From: Dinghuibacter sp964544695 | Lineage (GTDB): Bacteria > Bacteroidota > Bacteroidia > Chitinophagales > Chitinophagaceae | DNA: 46,804 nt | Assembly: GCA_964544695.1 (NCBI GenBank) | Contig: CAZJDB010000091.1 | Location: 1-46,804, forward strand | Direction of reading: 5' to 3' | In this document: positions 16,989 to 26,516 of the stretch, piece by piece | Layout: the number at the start of each line of letters is the position of its first letter | Position numbering within the stretch: the stretch's first letter is position 1 | Notes under the pieces: generated by a model | What the model was told of the DNA's origin: nothing | What the model saw: only the letters and a program-made list of their open reading frames with translations | Database searches by the model: none | Program-made: the position numbers and the translations under genes

Positions 16989-17753
16989 TTAGTTGCGACG
17001 GCTGCCGAACGGGCGCAGCAGCATCAGGACCAGGCTGATGAAGTCCAGGTACAGGTTCAGGGCTCCGAATACTGCCAACTTCTGTGCGCTGGCGTCTTGC
17101 ATGTCGACCCCGGCCCCGATATTCTTCAGCTTCTGCACGTCATAGGCGGTGAGGCCCGTAAAGACGAGGACCCCGATAAAGCTGATAAGATAATCCAGCC
17201 CCGAGCTACGAAGGAATAAATTGACCAGGGACGCGATGACGATCCCGATCAGCCCCATGATCATAATAGATCCGAAGCCCGTCAGGTCTTTCTTCGTCGT
17301 ATATCCCATGACCGCCATTACGCCGAACATGGCCGCGGCGGAAAAGAAGCATCCGACTACGGAAGAGGCGGTATAGGCCAGCAGGATTACGCTTAAGCTG
17401 ATGCCGGTAATGGCCGAGTAAAGCACAAACAGCACCGACATTGCCGTCGCCGACAGGCGCTGATATCCAAAGGACATGATCAGCACAAAACCCAGAGGGG
17501 CGAACATGACGAGTAAACCCAGCATCGTCATCGAAGGCCTGCCGTTCGCACCGATCGTATAGAGATTGGACAATAACGACTGATTGGAAGCAAACCAGTA
17601 CGCCATAAGCGCCGTGATGAGCAACCCCCCGAACATCCACATAAACACATTCGCTATAAAAGATTTGGAAATCCCCTGTACTTTGGATTCCTTCAGATAA
17701 GACACTTTCTCCGTGTGATAACTTCCTTCAGGAAGATGAATATTGTTTTCCAT
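16989..17753 (-). CDS. Bax inhibitor-1/YccA family inner-membrane protein
   Basis: A 254-residue protein with seven predicted membrane spans and the UPF0005/BI-1 hallmarks: FIANVFMWMFGGLLITAL at the first span, LVMFAPLGFVLIMSF, and the C-terminal FTGLTAYDVQKLKN, where the Asp belongs to the family's conserved polar network. Family members act as pH-sensitive ion leak channels or modulate membrane-protein quality control (E. coli YccA and FtsH); which applies here is unknown. The stop lies 2 nt from the convergent uvrB stop with no obvious terminator between. It is divergent from the ParA gene with a 63-bp gap. Confidence 0.93.
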   Translation of the reverse strand: MENNIHLPEGSYHTEKVSYLKESKVQGISKSFIANVFMWMFGGLLITALMAYWFASNQSLLSNLYTIGANGRPSMTMLGLLVMFAPLGFVLIMSFGYQRLSATAMSVLFVLYSAITGISLSVILLAYTASSVVGCFFSAAAMFGVMAVMGYTTKKDLTGFGSIMIMGLIGIVIASLVNLFLRSSGLDYLISFIGVLVFTGLTAYDVQKLKNIGAGVDMQDASAQKLAVFGALNLYLDFISLVLMLLRPFGSRRN

Positions 17754-17816
17754 AATTCGTGCAATTTACAAAAGTTAATTCGACAATTGTGTTAATAAAT
17801 GCCTTATATTCAACCT

Positions 17817-18557
17817 ATGACAACCATCGCTTTATACAATCTCAAAGGCGGCGTCGGCAAAACGGCCGGGTGCGTCAACTTTGCCTACTTGTCGGCAATG
17901 GATGGTTATAGAACCCTGATCTGGGACCTGGACCCCCAGGGATCCACCACTTTTTATTATCAGGTGAAACCCAAGCTGAAAGGAGGTATCCGGAAACTGA
18001 TCACCCAGGCCTCTGACCTGGAAGACGCGGTGATGAATACCGAATACGAAGGCCTGGACATTATCCCGGCCGATCAATCCTCCAAGAGCCTGGACGTCAT
18101 GATCGAGGAAATGAAACACTCGCGGAAAAAGCTGAAGCACATCGTTCAGGCCTTTAAAAAAGAATACGATTTTATTTTCATGGACTGCCCGCCCGGCCTT
18201 TCCGTACTCGCCGAAAACATCTTCGTCGCCACGGACATCATCCTGATGCCCGTCATCCCCACCACCCTGTCGGTCCGAACCTACGAAATGGTGAAGGCGT
18301 ATATGAAGGAAAAGGAGCTGGACCTTTCCAGGCTTACCTGCTTTTTTACCATGGTGGACCTGAGAAAGAACATGCACAACGAGATCATGGAAATCCTGTA
18401 CAAAGACAAACACTTCTTCCAAAGCTATATCCCCTACCTCTCGGATGTCGAAAAAATGGGTATCTATCAGGCGCCCGTGGAAGTTTTTGCACGATCGAGT
18501 TACGCCGCCCAGTGCTACAGGGACCTGTGGGTGGAGATCAAGGAGGGTGTGCTCTAG
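17817..18557 (+). CDS. ParA/MinD-type ATPase (orphan)
   Basis: A 246-residue deviant Walker-A ATPase. NLKGGVGKTA carries the two lysines of the KGGxGKT motif, DLDPQGSTTFYY is switch I, and FIFMDCPPGLS carries the Walker B Asp. Such proteins form ATP-dependent dimers that position chromosomes, plasmids or cell-envelope complexes. No ParB, MinE or other partner gene is adjacent, and an AsmA-like gene follows 28 nt later, so a chromosomal Soj role is not established. The start at 17817 gives the canonical MTTIALYNLKGGVGKT; an in-frame ATG at 17799 would add six residues and cannot be excluded. Confidence 0.9.
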   Translation: MTTIALYNLKGGVGKTAGCVNFAYLSAMDGYRTLIWDLDPQGSTTFYYQVKPKLKGGIRKLITQASDLEDAVMNTEYEGLDIIPADQSSKSLDVMIEEMKHSRKKLKHIVQAFKKEYDFIFMDCPPGLSVLAENIFVATDIILMPVIPTTLSVRTYEMVKAYMKEKELDLSRLTCFFTMVDLRKNMHNEIMEILYKDKHFFQSYIPYLSDVEKMGIYQAPVEVFARSSYAAQCYRDLWVEIKEGVL

Positions 18558-18585
18558 TGGTCCGCTATTTGGTACGCATTAACCA

Positions 18586-21006
18586 ATGAGTAAAGCGCTT
18601 AGATACACTGTACGCTTCCTGCTGGGCATCATTTTCCTCTGGTTCCTCCTGGAGTTTTCAGCCTACCTCTATTTCAGGACCCACAAGGCCGCCCTGGCTG
18701 CCAGGGCCAATACGTTCCTGAATTCGCGCGTCCGGGGATCGGTCCACATCCGGGACCTAAGCCTGAATTTCTGGAGTCACTTCCCCTACCCGGCCTTGCA
18801 GGTGAACGGAGTGACCATTGACGATTCGGTCTATGCCCGGAGTGGGCGCCATTCGCTGACCATGGAAAGGATTCAGGTCGTCCCCGGTCTCTGGAACCTC
18901 TTCAGGGGCCGCCTGGTCGTACACAAGCTCGTCCTGGAAGACGGATCGATCTACCTGTACAAGGATACCAGCAATTATACCAATGCTTATGTTTGGGGGT
19001 CCAGAAAGCCTGGCACCGGGAAGGCAACGACACTCCCCGCGCAAATGAGCCTGTATAGCGTCAGTATCAACATCGCAGATTCGGTGCGTCACAAATCGTA
19101 TAGCTTCCAGGTGCACCGCCTCCTCCTGTATAAAGAAACGGGCCGCTGGCGAACCGACATGGACGTAACCGTGGATGCTTTAACCTTCAATATGCATAAA
19201 GGAAGCTTCCTGCAAGGGAGGGAAGTCCGGGGTCGGGGATACGTCGGATTCGACGCAACGCAAAAAATACTGACCGTGCAAAAGATGGCGTTGTCCATCG
19301 ACCGCCAGCCCCTGCAGGCGGATGGGGAATTCCACTTCGATAACGGAAAGCGCTTCGTCCTGGACCTGAGCTCCCCGGGCCTGAACTACGCAGATGCCCA
19401 CCAATGGCTTACCCCAAAAATTGTGAAAAAACTCGACAATATCCATCTGACCCGGCCCCTGGCCGTCGACGCGCGAATAACGGGTACCCTGGCACCGGGC
19501 GATCCCACGGTTTTCGTGCGCTGGAAAGTCAGGAAAAATAACTTCTCGGGGTACATTGGAAGCATCAACGATTGTTCCTTCGATGGCTTTTTCACCAACC
19601 AGGTATCGGACTCCCTCCCCCCTTCGGACGCCAATTCCCTGATCGAAGCCGACTCCCTTCAGGGTAAATATTCCGGTTTGATCGCGTTCAGGACGCATCG
19701 GTTCCAAATCGTCCGCCTTGACACTCCCATTGTGGTTTTCGACGTTTCCGTGCACAACGAAATTGCCCCCTGGAATAACCTCATCGGCAGCGAGGATTTT
19801 TCCTTCGATAAAGGAAACGTGGACCTGGAGCTAACCTGCAAATACCCCCTGGTCGATAGCAGCGGCACGATCTGTTCCGCCACCGGCACCGTAGCCATCC
19901 GAAACGCCGAAATCACTTACGTCCCCCGAGGTGTGAAAATCAAAAAAGGAGAGGTGCGCCTGGAATTGGATCACCAGGATGTCACGATCCGGAAACTCAG
20001 TGGGGTCATCGGCAATTCCAGCGTGGACGTCACAGGGGTGGCCCGGAATTTCCTGTCCAGGGCCACGACCGACACGGGAAATATGGTGCTGGACTGGCGG
20101 GTATACTCCCCATCCCTGGACATTTCCGTGTTGGTACCCTTCCTGGGCCAGGCGCGCGGGGATGGGCATTCCGGCGGGGCAACGGCCCGATCGGGTCGTA
20201 TCCTGGACCGCTTTACCAAGCGCTGCCGGGTAAATACCCGCCTGGAGCTGGACAAACTGCACTACAATGACTTTTCCGCCAGCACGGTCAGCGCCGACCT
20301 GCTTTTGGACAATGGCATATTTTCCCTTTCCCGCCTTTTCCTCCGCGCAGCCAAAGGAACCATGGCCATATCGGGCAAGATCCGACCCTACAAAGAGGGT
20401 GTCAGCAGGGTGCAATTCAATGCCGCCCTGGACGGGATTGATCTGTCCGCCTTGTTTGCCGCCTTCGACGATTTCGGCCAGGAAAGGCTGGAGGCCAGAA
20501 ACCTCAGCGGCACCCTGGGCGCCCAGGCACAGCTTTCACTCCTCCTGAACGATAAAGGTCGAAAGCTTCCGGGTTCCATAAATGGGAAGATCCAGTTCGC
20601 CATTGACCGGGGCGCCCTCCTGAACTTTCAGCCCCTGATGAAGCTGGGGGAAAATGTGCTTCTGAGAAACCGCGATTTCGCCCATGTTTCCTTTTCCAAG
20701 CTCTACGATACCTTCCGCTTTTCCGGAGACACCCTGTTGTTCCACAGGATGGAGATCCAGTCCAGCGTCCTGGAAATGTTCGTGGAGGGCGCCTACAAGC
20801 TGGACGGCTCCTTTACCGACGCCGACCTCCAGGTACCCCTGCTCAATCTGAAAAAACCCCAGGGCCTTCCGGATAACGCAGGGGTGGGCGCCTTTCGCGG
20901 CCCCAGCGTATATATCCACGTATACAACAAGGAAGATTCAACCCTGCACTACAAGTTCAGCCTTTTCAAGCGACAGGTGCCGGTCATCAAAAAACAGGGG
21001 GCGTGA
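18586..21006 (+). CDS. AsmA-family envelope protein
   Basis: An 806-residue protein with one N-terminal membrane anchor (about residues 6-27) and a long beta-strand-rich periplasmic body. The start SRVRGSVHIRDLSLNFWSHFPYPALQVNGVTIDD is typical of AsmA/TamB-like repeats: an amphipathic-strand groove with bridge-like lipid-transfer architecture. The C-terminal part (KPQGLPDNAGVGAF) matches the AsmA C-terminal region of Bacteroidetes. Family members help move phospholipid between membranes or limit outer-membrane assembly defects. It sits 28 nt after the ParA gene, and its TGA overlaps an ATG of the downstream peptidase frame, so cotranscription is likely. No catalytic residues are expected. Confidence 0.85.
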   Translation: MSKALRYTVRFLLGIIFLWFLLEFSAYLYFRTHKAALAARANTFLNSRVRGSVHIRDLSLNFWSHFPYPALQVNGVTIDDSVYARSGRHSLTMERIQVVPGLWNLFRGRLVVHKLVLEDGSIYLYKDTSNYTNAYVWGSRKPGTGKATTLPAQMSLYSVSINIADSVRHKSYSFQVHRLLLYKETGRWRTDMDVTVDALTFNMHKGSFLQGREVRGRGYVGFDATQKILTVQKMALSIDRQPLQADGEFHFDNGKRFVLDLSSPGLNYADAHQWLTPKIVKKLDNIHLTRPLAVDARITGTLAPGDPTVFVRWKVRKNNFSGYIGSINDCSFDGFFTNQVSDSLPPSDANSLIEADSLQGKYSGLIAFRTHRFQIVRLDTPIVVFDVSVHNEIAPWNNLIGSEDFSFDKGNVDLELTCKYPLVDSSGTICSATGTVAIRNAEITYVPRGVKIKKGEVRLELDHQDVTIRKLSGVIGNSSVDVTGVARNFLSRATTDTGNMVLDWRVYSPSLDISVLVPFLGQARGDGHSGGATARSGRILDRFTKRCRVNTRLELDKLHYNDFSASTVSADLLLDNGIFSLSRLFLRAAKGTMAISGKIRPYKEGVSRVQFNAALDGIDLSALFAAFDDFGQERLEARNLSGTLGAQAQLSLLLNDKGRKLPGSINGKIQFAIDRGALLNFQPLMKLGENVLLRNRDFAHVSFSKLYDTFRFSGDTLLFHRMEIQSSVLEMFVEGAYKLDGSFTDADLQVPLLNLKKPQGLPDNAGVGAFRGPSVYIHVYNKEDSTLHYKFSLFKRQVPVIKKQGA

Positions 21007-21035
21007 TGGCCCTGTTTTCCATAGATTTACCGGAT

Positions 21036-23222
21036 ATGGCACGCATTAAACTCATCAAGTCCGCTATGTCGTTGGCGGCGCTCCTCCTGGTCGTATCCGC
21101 TGTCGCCCAGTCTCCCATATCCCTCCGCCGCGCCGAGTGGTTCCCAGACTCCCACCTGTTGTGGACCTGGAGCGCTTCCTCAGGATTGACCACCATCGAT
21201 CCCTCGCAACAAATGCAGCAACAAACGGTCATTGCCGATGCCGACCTGAAAGCCGCCGGTATCCCCGACAATTTCGACCGCATCGTATGGTCGGACGACA
21301 AAAAGATGTGCCTCTTCTTCACCAACACGCAGCGCGTATGGAGAGGAAGGACCCGGGGCGATTACTGGTACTACAATCTTGCTTCCAAGCAAGGTCATCA
21401 GTTGGGAAAAGGGCTGTCGCCAGCATCCCTCATGTTCGCCAAGATATCTCCCAACGGGCAGTCAGCAGCTTACGTGAGCAAACACAATATTTACGTGGAA
21501 GACCTGGTTAGCGGCCAAATCACGCCCCTCACTTCAGACGGAACCGACCGCGTCATCAACGGCACCTTCGATTGGGTGTACGAAGAAGAGCTGGCTTGCC
21601 GCGACGGCTTCCGCTGGAGCCCGGACAGCAAGCAAATTGCTTTTTGGAGGCTCGATGCTTCCGACATCCGCTTTTTCGACATGATCGATAACACCGATTC
21701 CCTCTATTCCTTTGTCGTCCCAGTGGAATACCCCAAAGCAGGTCAGGACCCCTCGGCCGCGAAAATAGGCGTCGTCGACGTAGCCACGGGTGCGACGCGT
21801 TGGATGGACATACCCGGCGACCAAAAGCAACACTACCTGCCTCGCATGGAATGGGCGGGTAACGCGGGCGAACTCATCGTAGCCCAACTGAACCGTCACC
21901 AAAATGAGGTCAATGTTTACCTTTGCAACGTCTCGGATGGCTCGGCCCACTCCATTTACCACGAGACTTCGGATACCTGGATCGACGTATCGGGCCCCTT
22001 TGAATACGACTCTTCTCCCTGGACTTGGGTAGACCAGGGCAAGTCCTTCCTTTGGACCAGCGAAAAGGACGGATGGAGACATATCTACCGGATCACGCGC
22101 GATGGATCCAAAGAAACCCTCCTCACCAAAGGGAATTACGATGCCGACTTCGCCGCCGTGGACATGCAGGGCAAGCAGCCCATCGTTTATTTCTACGCCA
22201 GCCCCTATGACGCGACCCAACACTACCTCTACAGGACGGGTTTGAACGGGGGCGATACTGCCCGCGTCACGCCCCTGTTGTATGACGGGACCAATACCTA
22301 CAACATTTCCCCCGACGGCCACTATGCCGTGCATACGAACATGAGCCTTCACGTGGCCCCCAACCAACGCCTGATCGTCCTGAAGGGACACAGCAACATA
22401 TACCCCACCGATGACCCGGGCCCCAAACCCATCAACGGCCCCTTCACCTACCGTAAATTCAAGGTCACCACAGTAGACAACATTTCCATGGACGGCGTCC
22501 TGGCGCTGCCCGCCGATTTCGACTCCACTAAAAAATACCCCGTCCTTTTTTATGTGTACGGCGAACCCGCCAGCGCTACCGCGCGGGACGTCCCCTTCAG
22601 CAATGGCATGCTGAACAGCGCTCTTCGGAAAGGCTACGCCGTAGTCACCATGGACAACCGCGGAACGCCCTCGTTGAAGGGTGCGGCGTGGAGGCACGCC
22701 ATCTATCGCCAAATGGGCATCGTGAATTCCCGCGACCAGGCCATGGGTGCAAGGGAAGTGCTGAAATGGCCCTTCCTGGATTCCACGCGGACAGCGGTCT
22801 ACGGCTGGAGCGGAGGAGGCTCCATGACCCTCAACCTCATGTTCAGGTATCCCGAAATCTACAAAACGGGCATCGCCATCGCTGCCGTGGCCAACCTCCT
22901 GTTCTACGACAACGTTTACCAGGAGCGCTATATGGGTCTCCCCCAGGAAACCATGGCGGACTACGTGAAGGGTTCCCCCCTCAATTTCGCCAAAGGCCTT
23001 CAAGGCAACCTGCTTTATATCCATGGCACGGGCGACGATAACGTCCATTATCAAAATGCGGAAGCCCTGGTCAACGAACTCGTGAAGTACGGCAAGCAGT
23101 TTTCCTTCATGGCGTATCCCAACCGCACGCACGGCATCTTCGAGGGCCCTGGGACGACCGCACACCTCCAGGCGCTTTGGATCAACTACCTGACGTCTCA
23201 CTGCGAACCAGGCCCGAAATAG
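21036..23222 (+). CDS. S9 family dipeptidyl peptidase IV-like serine peptidase
   Basis: An exported 728-residue prolyl oligopeptidase-family enzyme that removes N-terminal dipeptides, usually X-Pro. A signal peptide is evident from the start at 21036 (MARIKLIKSAMSLAALLLVV, cleavage near VAQS). An 8-bladed propeller follows, carrying FDWVYEEEL, the double-Glu motif that anchors the substrate N-terminus in DPP-IV. The catalytic Ser is in GWSGGG (about residue 591), Asp in GTGDDNVHY (about 665) and His in NRTHGI (about 697). An alternative ATG at 21006 overlaps the AsmA stop (TGATG) but would put acidic residues before the signal peptide. The promoter-like TAGATTTA lies 6 nt before 21036. Enzyme class is firm; the exact start is moderately sure. 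Confidence 0.93.
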   Translation: MARIKLIKSAMSLAALLLVVSAVAQSPISLRRAEWFPDSHLLWTWSASSGLTTIDPSQQMQQQTVIADADLKAAGIPDNFDRIVWSDDKKMCLFFTNTQRVWRGRTRGDYWYYNLASKQGHQLGKGLSPASLMFAKISPNGQSAAYVSKHNIYVEDLVSGQITPLTSDGTDRVINGTFDWVYEEELACRDGFRWSPDSKQIAFWRLDASDIRFFDMIDNTDSLYSFVVPVEYPKAGQDPSAAKIGVVDVATGATRWMDIPGDQKQHYLPRMEWAGNAGELIVAQLNRHQNEVNVYLCNVSDGSAHSIYHETSDTWIDVSGPFEYDSSPWTWVDQGKSFLWTSEKDGWRHIYRITRDGSKETLLTKGNYDADFAAVDMQGKQPIVYFYASPYDATQHYLYRTGLNGGDTARVTPLLYDGTNTYNISPDGHYAVHTNMSLHVAPNQRLIVLKGHSNIYPTDDPGPKPINGPFTYRKFKVTTVDNISMDGVLALPADFDSTKKYPVLFYVYGEPASATARDVPFSNGMLNSALRKGYAVVTMDNRGTPSLKGAAWRHAIYRQMGIVNSRDQAMGAREVLKWPFLDSTRTAVYGWSGGGSMTLNLMFRYPEIYKTGIAIAAVANLLFYDNVYQERYMGLPQETMADYVKGSPLNFAKGLQGNLLYIHGTGDDNVHYQNAEALVNELVKYGKQFSFMAYPNRTHGIFEGPGTTAHLQALWINYLTSHCEPGPK

Positions 23223-23241
23223 TGGTCGGCTGCGATTTTTG

Positions 23242-23249
23242 TACATTTG
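23242..23249 (+). promoter_or_regulatory. TAnnTTTG promoter element directly before polA
   Basis: TACATTTG is an exact consensus match ending 6 nt before the polA ATG at 23256, the same spacing as at uvrB. It implies a leaderless or near-leaderless message for the polA operon. No convincing -33 element is visible. Confidence 0.6.
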
Positions 23250-23255
23250 GGACCT

Positions 23256-26102
23256 ATGCCCAAAAAACTCTTCCTCCTGGACGCCATGGCGCTCGTCTAC
23301 AGGGCGTACTACGCCCTGATCCGAAGCCCCCGGCTCACTTCCAAAGGACGCAATACCAACGCCCAATTCGGGTTCACCAACACCTTGTATGACCTGATTC
23401 AAAAAGAAAAGCCCACGCATATGGCCGTGGCCTTCGATACCGAAGCGCCCACGGAAAGGCACACCGATTTCACCGCATATAAGGCCAACCGCCAGGAAGC
23501 TCCCGAAGACCTGTTGGATTCTTTGCCCGATATAAAGCGCATCATAGAAGGCTTCAACATTCCCGTCGTGGAATTGGATGGCTTCGAGGCCGATGACATC
23601 ATTGGAACGCTGGCCTGGCAGGCCGCCTCAGCGGGCTACCAGGTGTATATGGTCACCCCGGACAAGGATTATGGACAGCTCGTGACTGAAAACGTGCTGA
23701 TATACAAGCCTCCCTATATGGGCAACAAGGAAGAGATCATGGGGCCCAAGGAGGTTTGTGAAAAATGGTCCATCCCTTCGGTGGACAAGGTCATTGATAT
23801 CCTCGGCCTTATGGGAGATGCAGTGGACAATATTCCCGGCATCGCGGGCGTAGGGGAAAAGACGGCGGCCAAGCTCCTGGCGGAATTTGGAAGCCTGGAG
23901 AATGTCCTGGCCAACGCGGCGGGCATCAAGGGTGCCCTGGGAGAAAAGGTGAGGAACGGGGTGGAAAATGCCATCCTTTCGAAAAAGCTGGCGACCATCA
24001 TCACCAATGTGCCGGTGGAGTTCCATGAAGAAAACTTCCGCCTCAAGGAATGGAACATCCCCGAACTCACGAACCTTTTCAGCGAGCTCGAGTTCAAGTC
24101 GCTGGGTAAACGCATCCTGGGCGAGGAGCCGCCCCTCGAAGCAGCGCCTCGAAGCCCCAAAAAAAGCCCCCCCGGCCAAACCAGCCTGTTTGGGGACGAG
24201 CAGCCAGCAGTCCAGGAGTTGATACTCACGGACGAGCCCGTAGAAGTGCCCGAAACCGATGAAACCGGAGAAGTCGCCGCCGAAAAAAACATCCACAACA
24301 CTCCGCACGAATATCACCTCGCCGATACAAACGAAAAAATCGACGCGCTCATAAAAATGCTGCAAGGGGAGTCCGAAATCTGTTTCGACACCGAAACGAC
24401 GGGCACCGATCCCAACGATGCGGAACTGGTAGGCATGAGCTTATCCGTGAAACCTGGTACGGGCTGGTACATCCCAGCGCCCACGGGCGACGAAACGGCC
24501 ATTAGGAACCTGCTCGAAAAATTCAAACCCCTGTTCGACCGCAAAGACGTGAGATGGATAGGCCAGAATCTGAAATACGACCTCATCATGTTGAAATGGT
24601 ACGGAGCCGCCCTGGCAGGGGAAATCTTCGATACCATGCTGGCTCATTATGTCATAGAACCCGAAGGACGCAGGGGCATGGATTACCTGAGCGCCAAGTT
24701 CCTGGGTTACGAGCCCGTACACATCGAGGAGCTGATTGGTAAAAAGGGGAAAAATCAGGGGAACATGAAAGACGTCCCCCACGAACAGATCAAGGACTAT
24801 GCGGCCGAGGATGCGGACATTACCCTCCAGTTAAAGCAGGTATTCGTGCCGATGCTGGCCGCCAAAAACGTCGAAAAGGTATTCAACGAAGTCGAAAACC
24901 CCTTAGTAAAGGTCCTGACCGATATGGAATTCGAGGGTATTCGGGTGGACGAGGCTTTTCTAAGGGACTATTCGCGCGAACTCGACCGCGAAGCCCGGGA
25001 AGCCGAAGCCCGCGTTTACGCGCACGCGGGGACAGAATTCAATCTGTCCTCGCCGAAACAATTGGGCGAGATCCTCTTTGACAGGCTCAAACTAAGTGAC
25101 AAAGCCAAGAAAACAAAGTCCGGACAATATGCCACCGGGGAAGAAGTATTGCTTCGCCTGACGGGACACCAGATCGTGGACGATATCCTGGCTTTCCGCG
25201 AGCTGACCAAGTTAAAATCCACCTACGTGGACGCGTTGCCCGGCATGATTAACCGGAAGACGGGACGCGTGCACACTTCCTACAACCAGGCCGTAGCCGT
25301 AACGGGACGCCTCAGTTCCAACAACCCCAACCTGCAGAATATCCCCGTCCGTACCGATAGAGGTAAGGAAATCCGGAAAGCCTTCATCCCCCGGGATGAG
25401 AACCACGTCCTGGTTAGCGCGGACTACTCCCAGATCGAGCTGCGAATCGTGGCGGCCGTCAGCGGAGACCCCGCCATGTGCGAAGCCTTCAGCCTGGGAA
25501 AGGACATCCATACGGCAACCGCCGCCCGGGTATATAATAAAGACGAAGGAGAGATTACCAAGATAGAACGCTACAAAGCCAAGAGCGTGAACTTCGGGAT
25601 CATCTACGGGCAGGGCGCCTTTGGCCTCGCGGATAATCTAAAAATAAGCCGTACCGAAGCAAGGGAAATAATCGACAATTATAAAAAACAATTCGCGGGC
25701 ATCCAGCGCTACATGGACGGGACGATCAATTTCGCCAAGGAACACGGGTACGTTGAAACGCTGATGGGGAGAAAGCGGTGGCTTAGGGATATTCACTCAG
25801 CGAATTTCACGGTCCGCGGATTCGCCGAACGGAACGCCATCAATTCCCCGATCCAGGGTACTGCTGCGGACATGATCAAACTTGCCATGACGCGCATACA
25901 CGAAGCCTTCCGCCGGGAAGGTTTCCGCTCCAGGATGATCCTGCAAGTGCACGACGAACTTGTATTCGATGCCCTCCGCAGCGAAGTGGATATCATTACC
26001 CCCGTGATCCTGTCCTGCATGCAGGACGCTCTCCCCCTTCCCAATGGCGTTCCCGTCATTGCGGAGGTGGGCGTAGGTGAAAACTGGCTTGAAGCCCATT
26101 GA
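23256..26102 (+). CDS. polA: DNA polymerase I
   Basis: A 948-residue replication and repair polymerase that removes RNA primers and fills repair gaps. All three domains look intact. The 5'-3' exonuclease (residues 1 to about 290) has LLDAMALVYRAYYA, ELDGFEADD and MGDAVDNIPGIAGVGEKTA. The 3'-5' exonuclease has the DxE motif in CFDTETTGTDPND near residue 376, so proofreading is probably retained, unlike Taq polymerase. The Klenow-type polymerase has motif A SADYSQIELR (about 721), motif B KSVNFGIIYGQGAFG (about 776) and motif C QVHDELVF (about 899). The start at 23256 gives MPKKLFLLDAM; a TTG three codons earlier overlaps the promoter element. It is the first gene of a five-gene overlapping operon ending at the terminator at 29665. 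Confidence 0.97.
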   Translation: MPKKLFLLDAMALVYRAYYALIRSPRLTSKGRNTNAQFGFTNTLYDLIQKEKPTHMAVAFDTEAPTERHTDFTAYKANRQEAPEDLLDSLPDIKRIIEGFNIPVVELDGFEADDIIGTLAWQAASAGYQVYMVTPDKDYGQLVTENVLIYKPPYMGNKEEIMGPKEVCEKWSIPSVDKVIDILGLMGDAVDNIPGIAGVGEKTAAKLLAEFGSLENVLANAAGIKGALGEKVRNGVENAILSKKLATIITNVPVEFHEENFRLKEWNIPELTNLFSELEFKSLGKRILGEEPPLEAAPRSPKKSPPGQTSLFGDEQPAVQELILTDEPVEVPETDETGEVAAEKNIHNTPHEYHLADTNEKIDALIKMLQGESEICFDTETTGTDPNDAELVGMSLSVKPGTGWYIPAPTGDETAIRNLLEKFKPLFDRKDVRWIGQNLKYDLIMLKWYGAALAGEIFDTMLAHYVIEPEGRRGMDYLSAKFLGYEPVHIEELIGKKGKNQGNMKDVPHEQIKDYAAEDADITLQLKQVFVPMLAAKNVEKVFNEVENPLVKVLTDMEFEGIRVDEAFLRDYSRELDREAREAEARVYAHAGTEFNLSSPKQLGEILFDRLKLSDKAKKTKSGQYATGEEVLLRLTGHQIVDDILAFRELTKLKSTYVDALPGMINRKTGRVHTSYNQAVAVTGRLSSNNPNLQNIPVRTDRGKEIRKAFIPRDENHVLVSADYSQIELRIVAAVSGDPAMCEAFSLGKDIHTATAARVYNKDEGEITKIERYKAKSVNFGIIYGQGAFGLADNLKISRTEAREIIDNYKKQFAGIQRYMDGTINFAKEHGYVETLMGRKRWLRDIHSANFTVRGFAERNAINSPIQGTAADMIKLAMTRIHEAFRREGFRSRMILQVHDELVFDALRSEVDIITPVILSCMQDALPLPNGVPVIAEVGVGENWLEAH

Positions 26103-26105
26103 ACT

Positions 26106-26516
26106 ATGAAAAGGCTCATATATTTACTGTTCTGCTGCACCGGCCCGGTGAGCCTCCTGGCACAGGCCGCCGACAGCCTTCCTCTAAAGCGAATCTACCT
26201 CCTAAGGCCCAACCAATACGTGGGGGCCCTGGCAAAAATCCGGATCAGAGTCAATGATAAGGTCGTCAGCCTTCCAAACGATGCTTATATGATCGTGGAA
26301 TGCAGGGCGGATAGTGTCACCCTGAAACTGGAGAACAGGCGCCTCAGTGGGGAAAGCCTGACACCTCTGGTAACTTACAAGCCCATCAGCTATTTTGTGA
26401 CCATCCCGGAAGAGCACGCCCACAAAATGGACCGGCTCATTCTAACCGAAGTGGATAAAGATGGCTACGATGTATACGCGAAAAAGGTGACCCGGCAAGT
26501 TAATCCGAAAGACTGA
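26106..26516 (+). CDS. Small exported protein of unknown function
   Basis: A 136-residue protein with a signal peptide (MKRLIYLLFCCTGPVSLLAQ, cleavage near LLAQA). The mature part is a small beta-rich domain: KRIYLLRPNQYVGALAKIRIRVNDKVVSLPNDAY, then VECRADSVTLKLENRRL. I recognise no family with confidence; it looks like the small periplasmic domains with a key PNxY/F-V-G motif often found in Bacteroidetes. There is no lipobox and no catalytic motif. It lies 3 nt after the polA stop and overlaps the glycosylase start by one base (TGATG), so it is surely translated with the operon despite being exported while its neighbours act on DNA. Confidence 0.8.
   Translation: MKRLIYLLFCCTGPVSLLAQAADSLPLKRIYLLRPNQYVGALAKIRIRVNDKVVSLPNDAYMIVECRADSVTLKLENRRLSGESLTPLVTYKPISYFVTIPEEHAHKMDRLILTEVDKDGYDVYAKKVTRQVNPKD

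Noticed and set aside
21534..23462. 642-codon open frame on the minus strand
   Set aside because: It lies antisense to the DPP-IV-like gene, whose catalytic motifs are all intact. The antisense product has no recognisable domain and arises from GC-rich codon bias.
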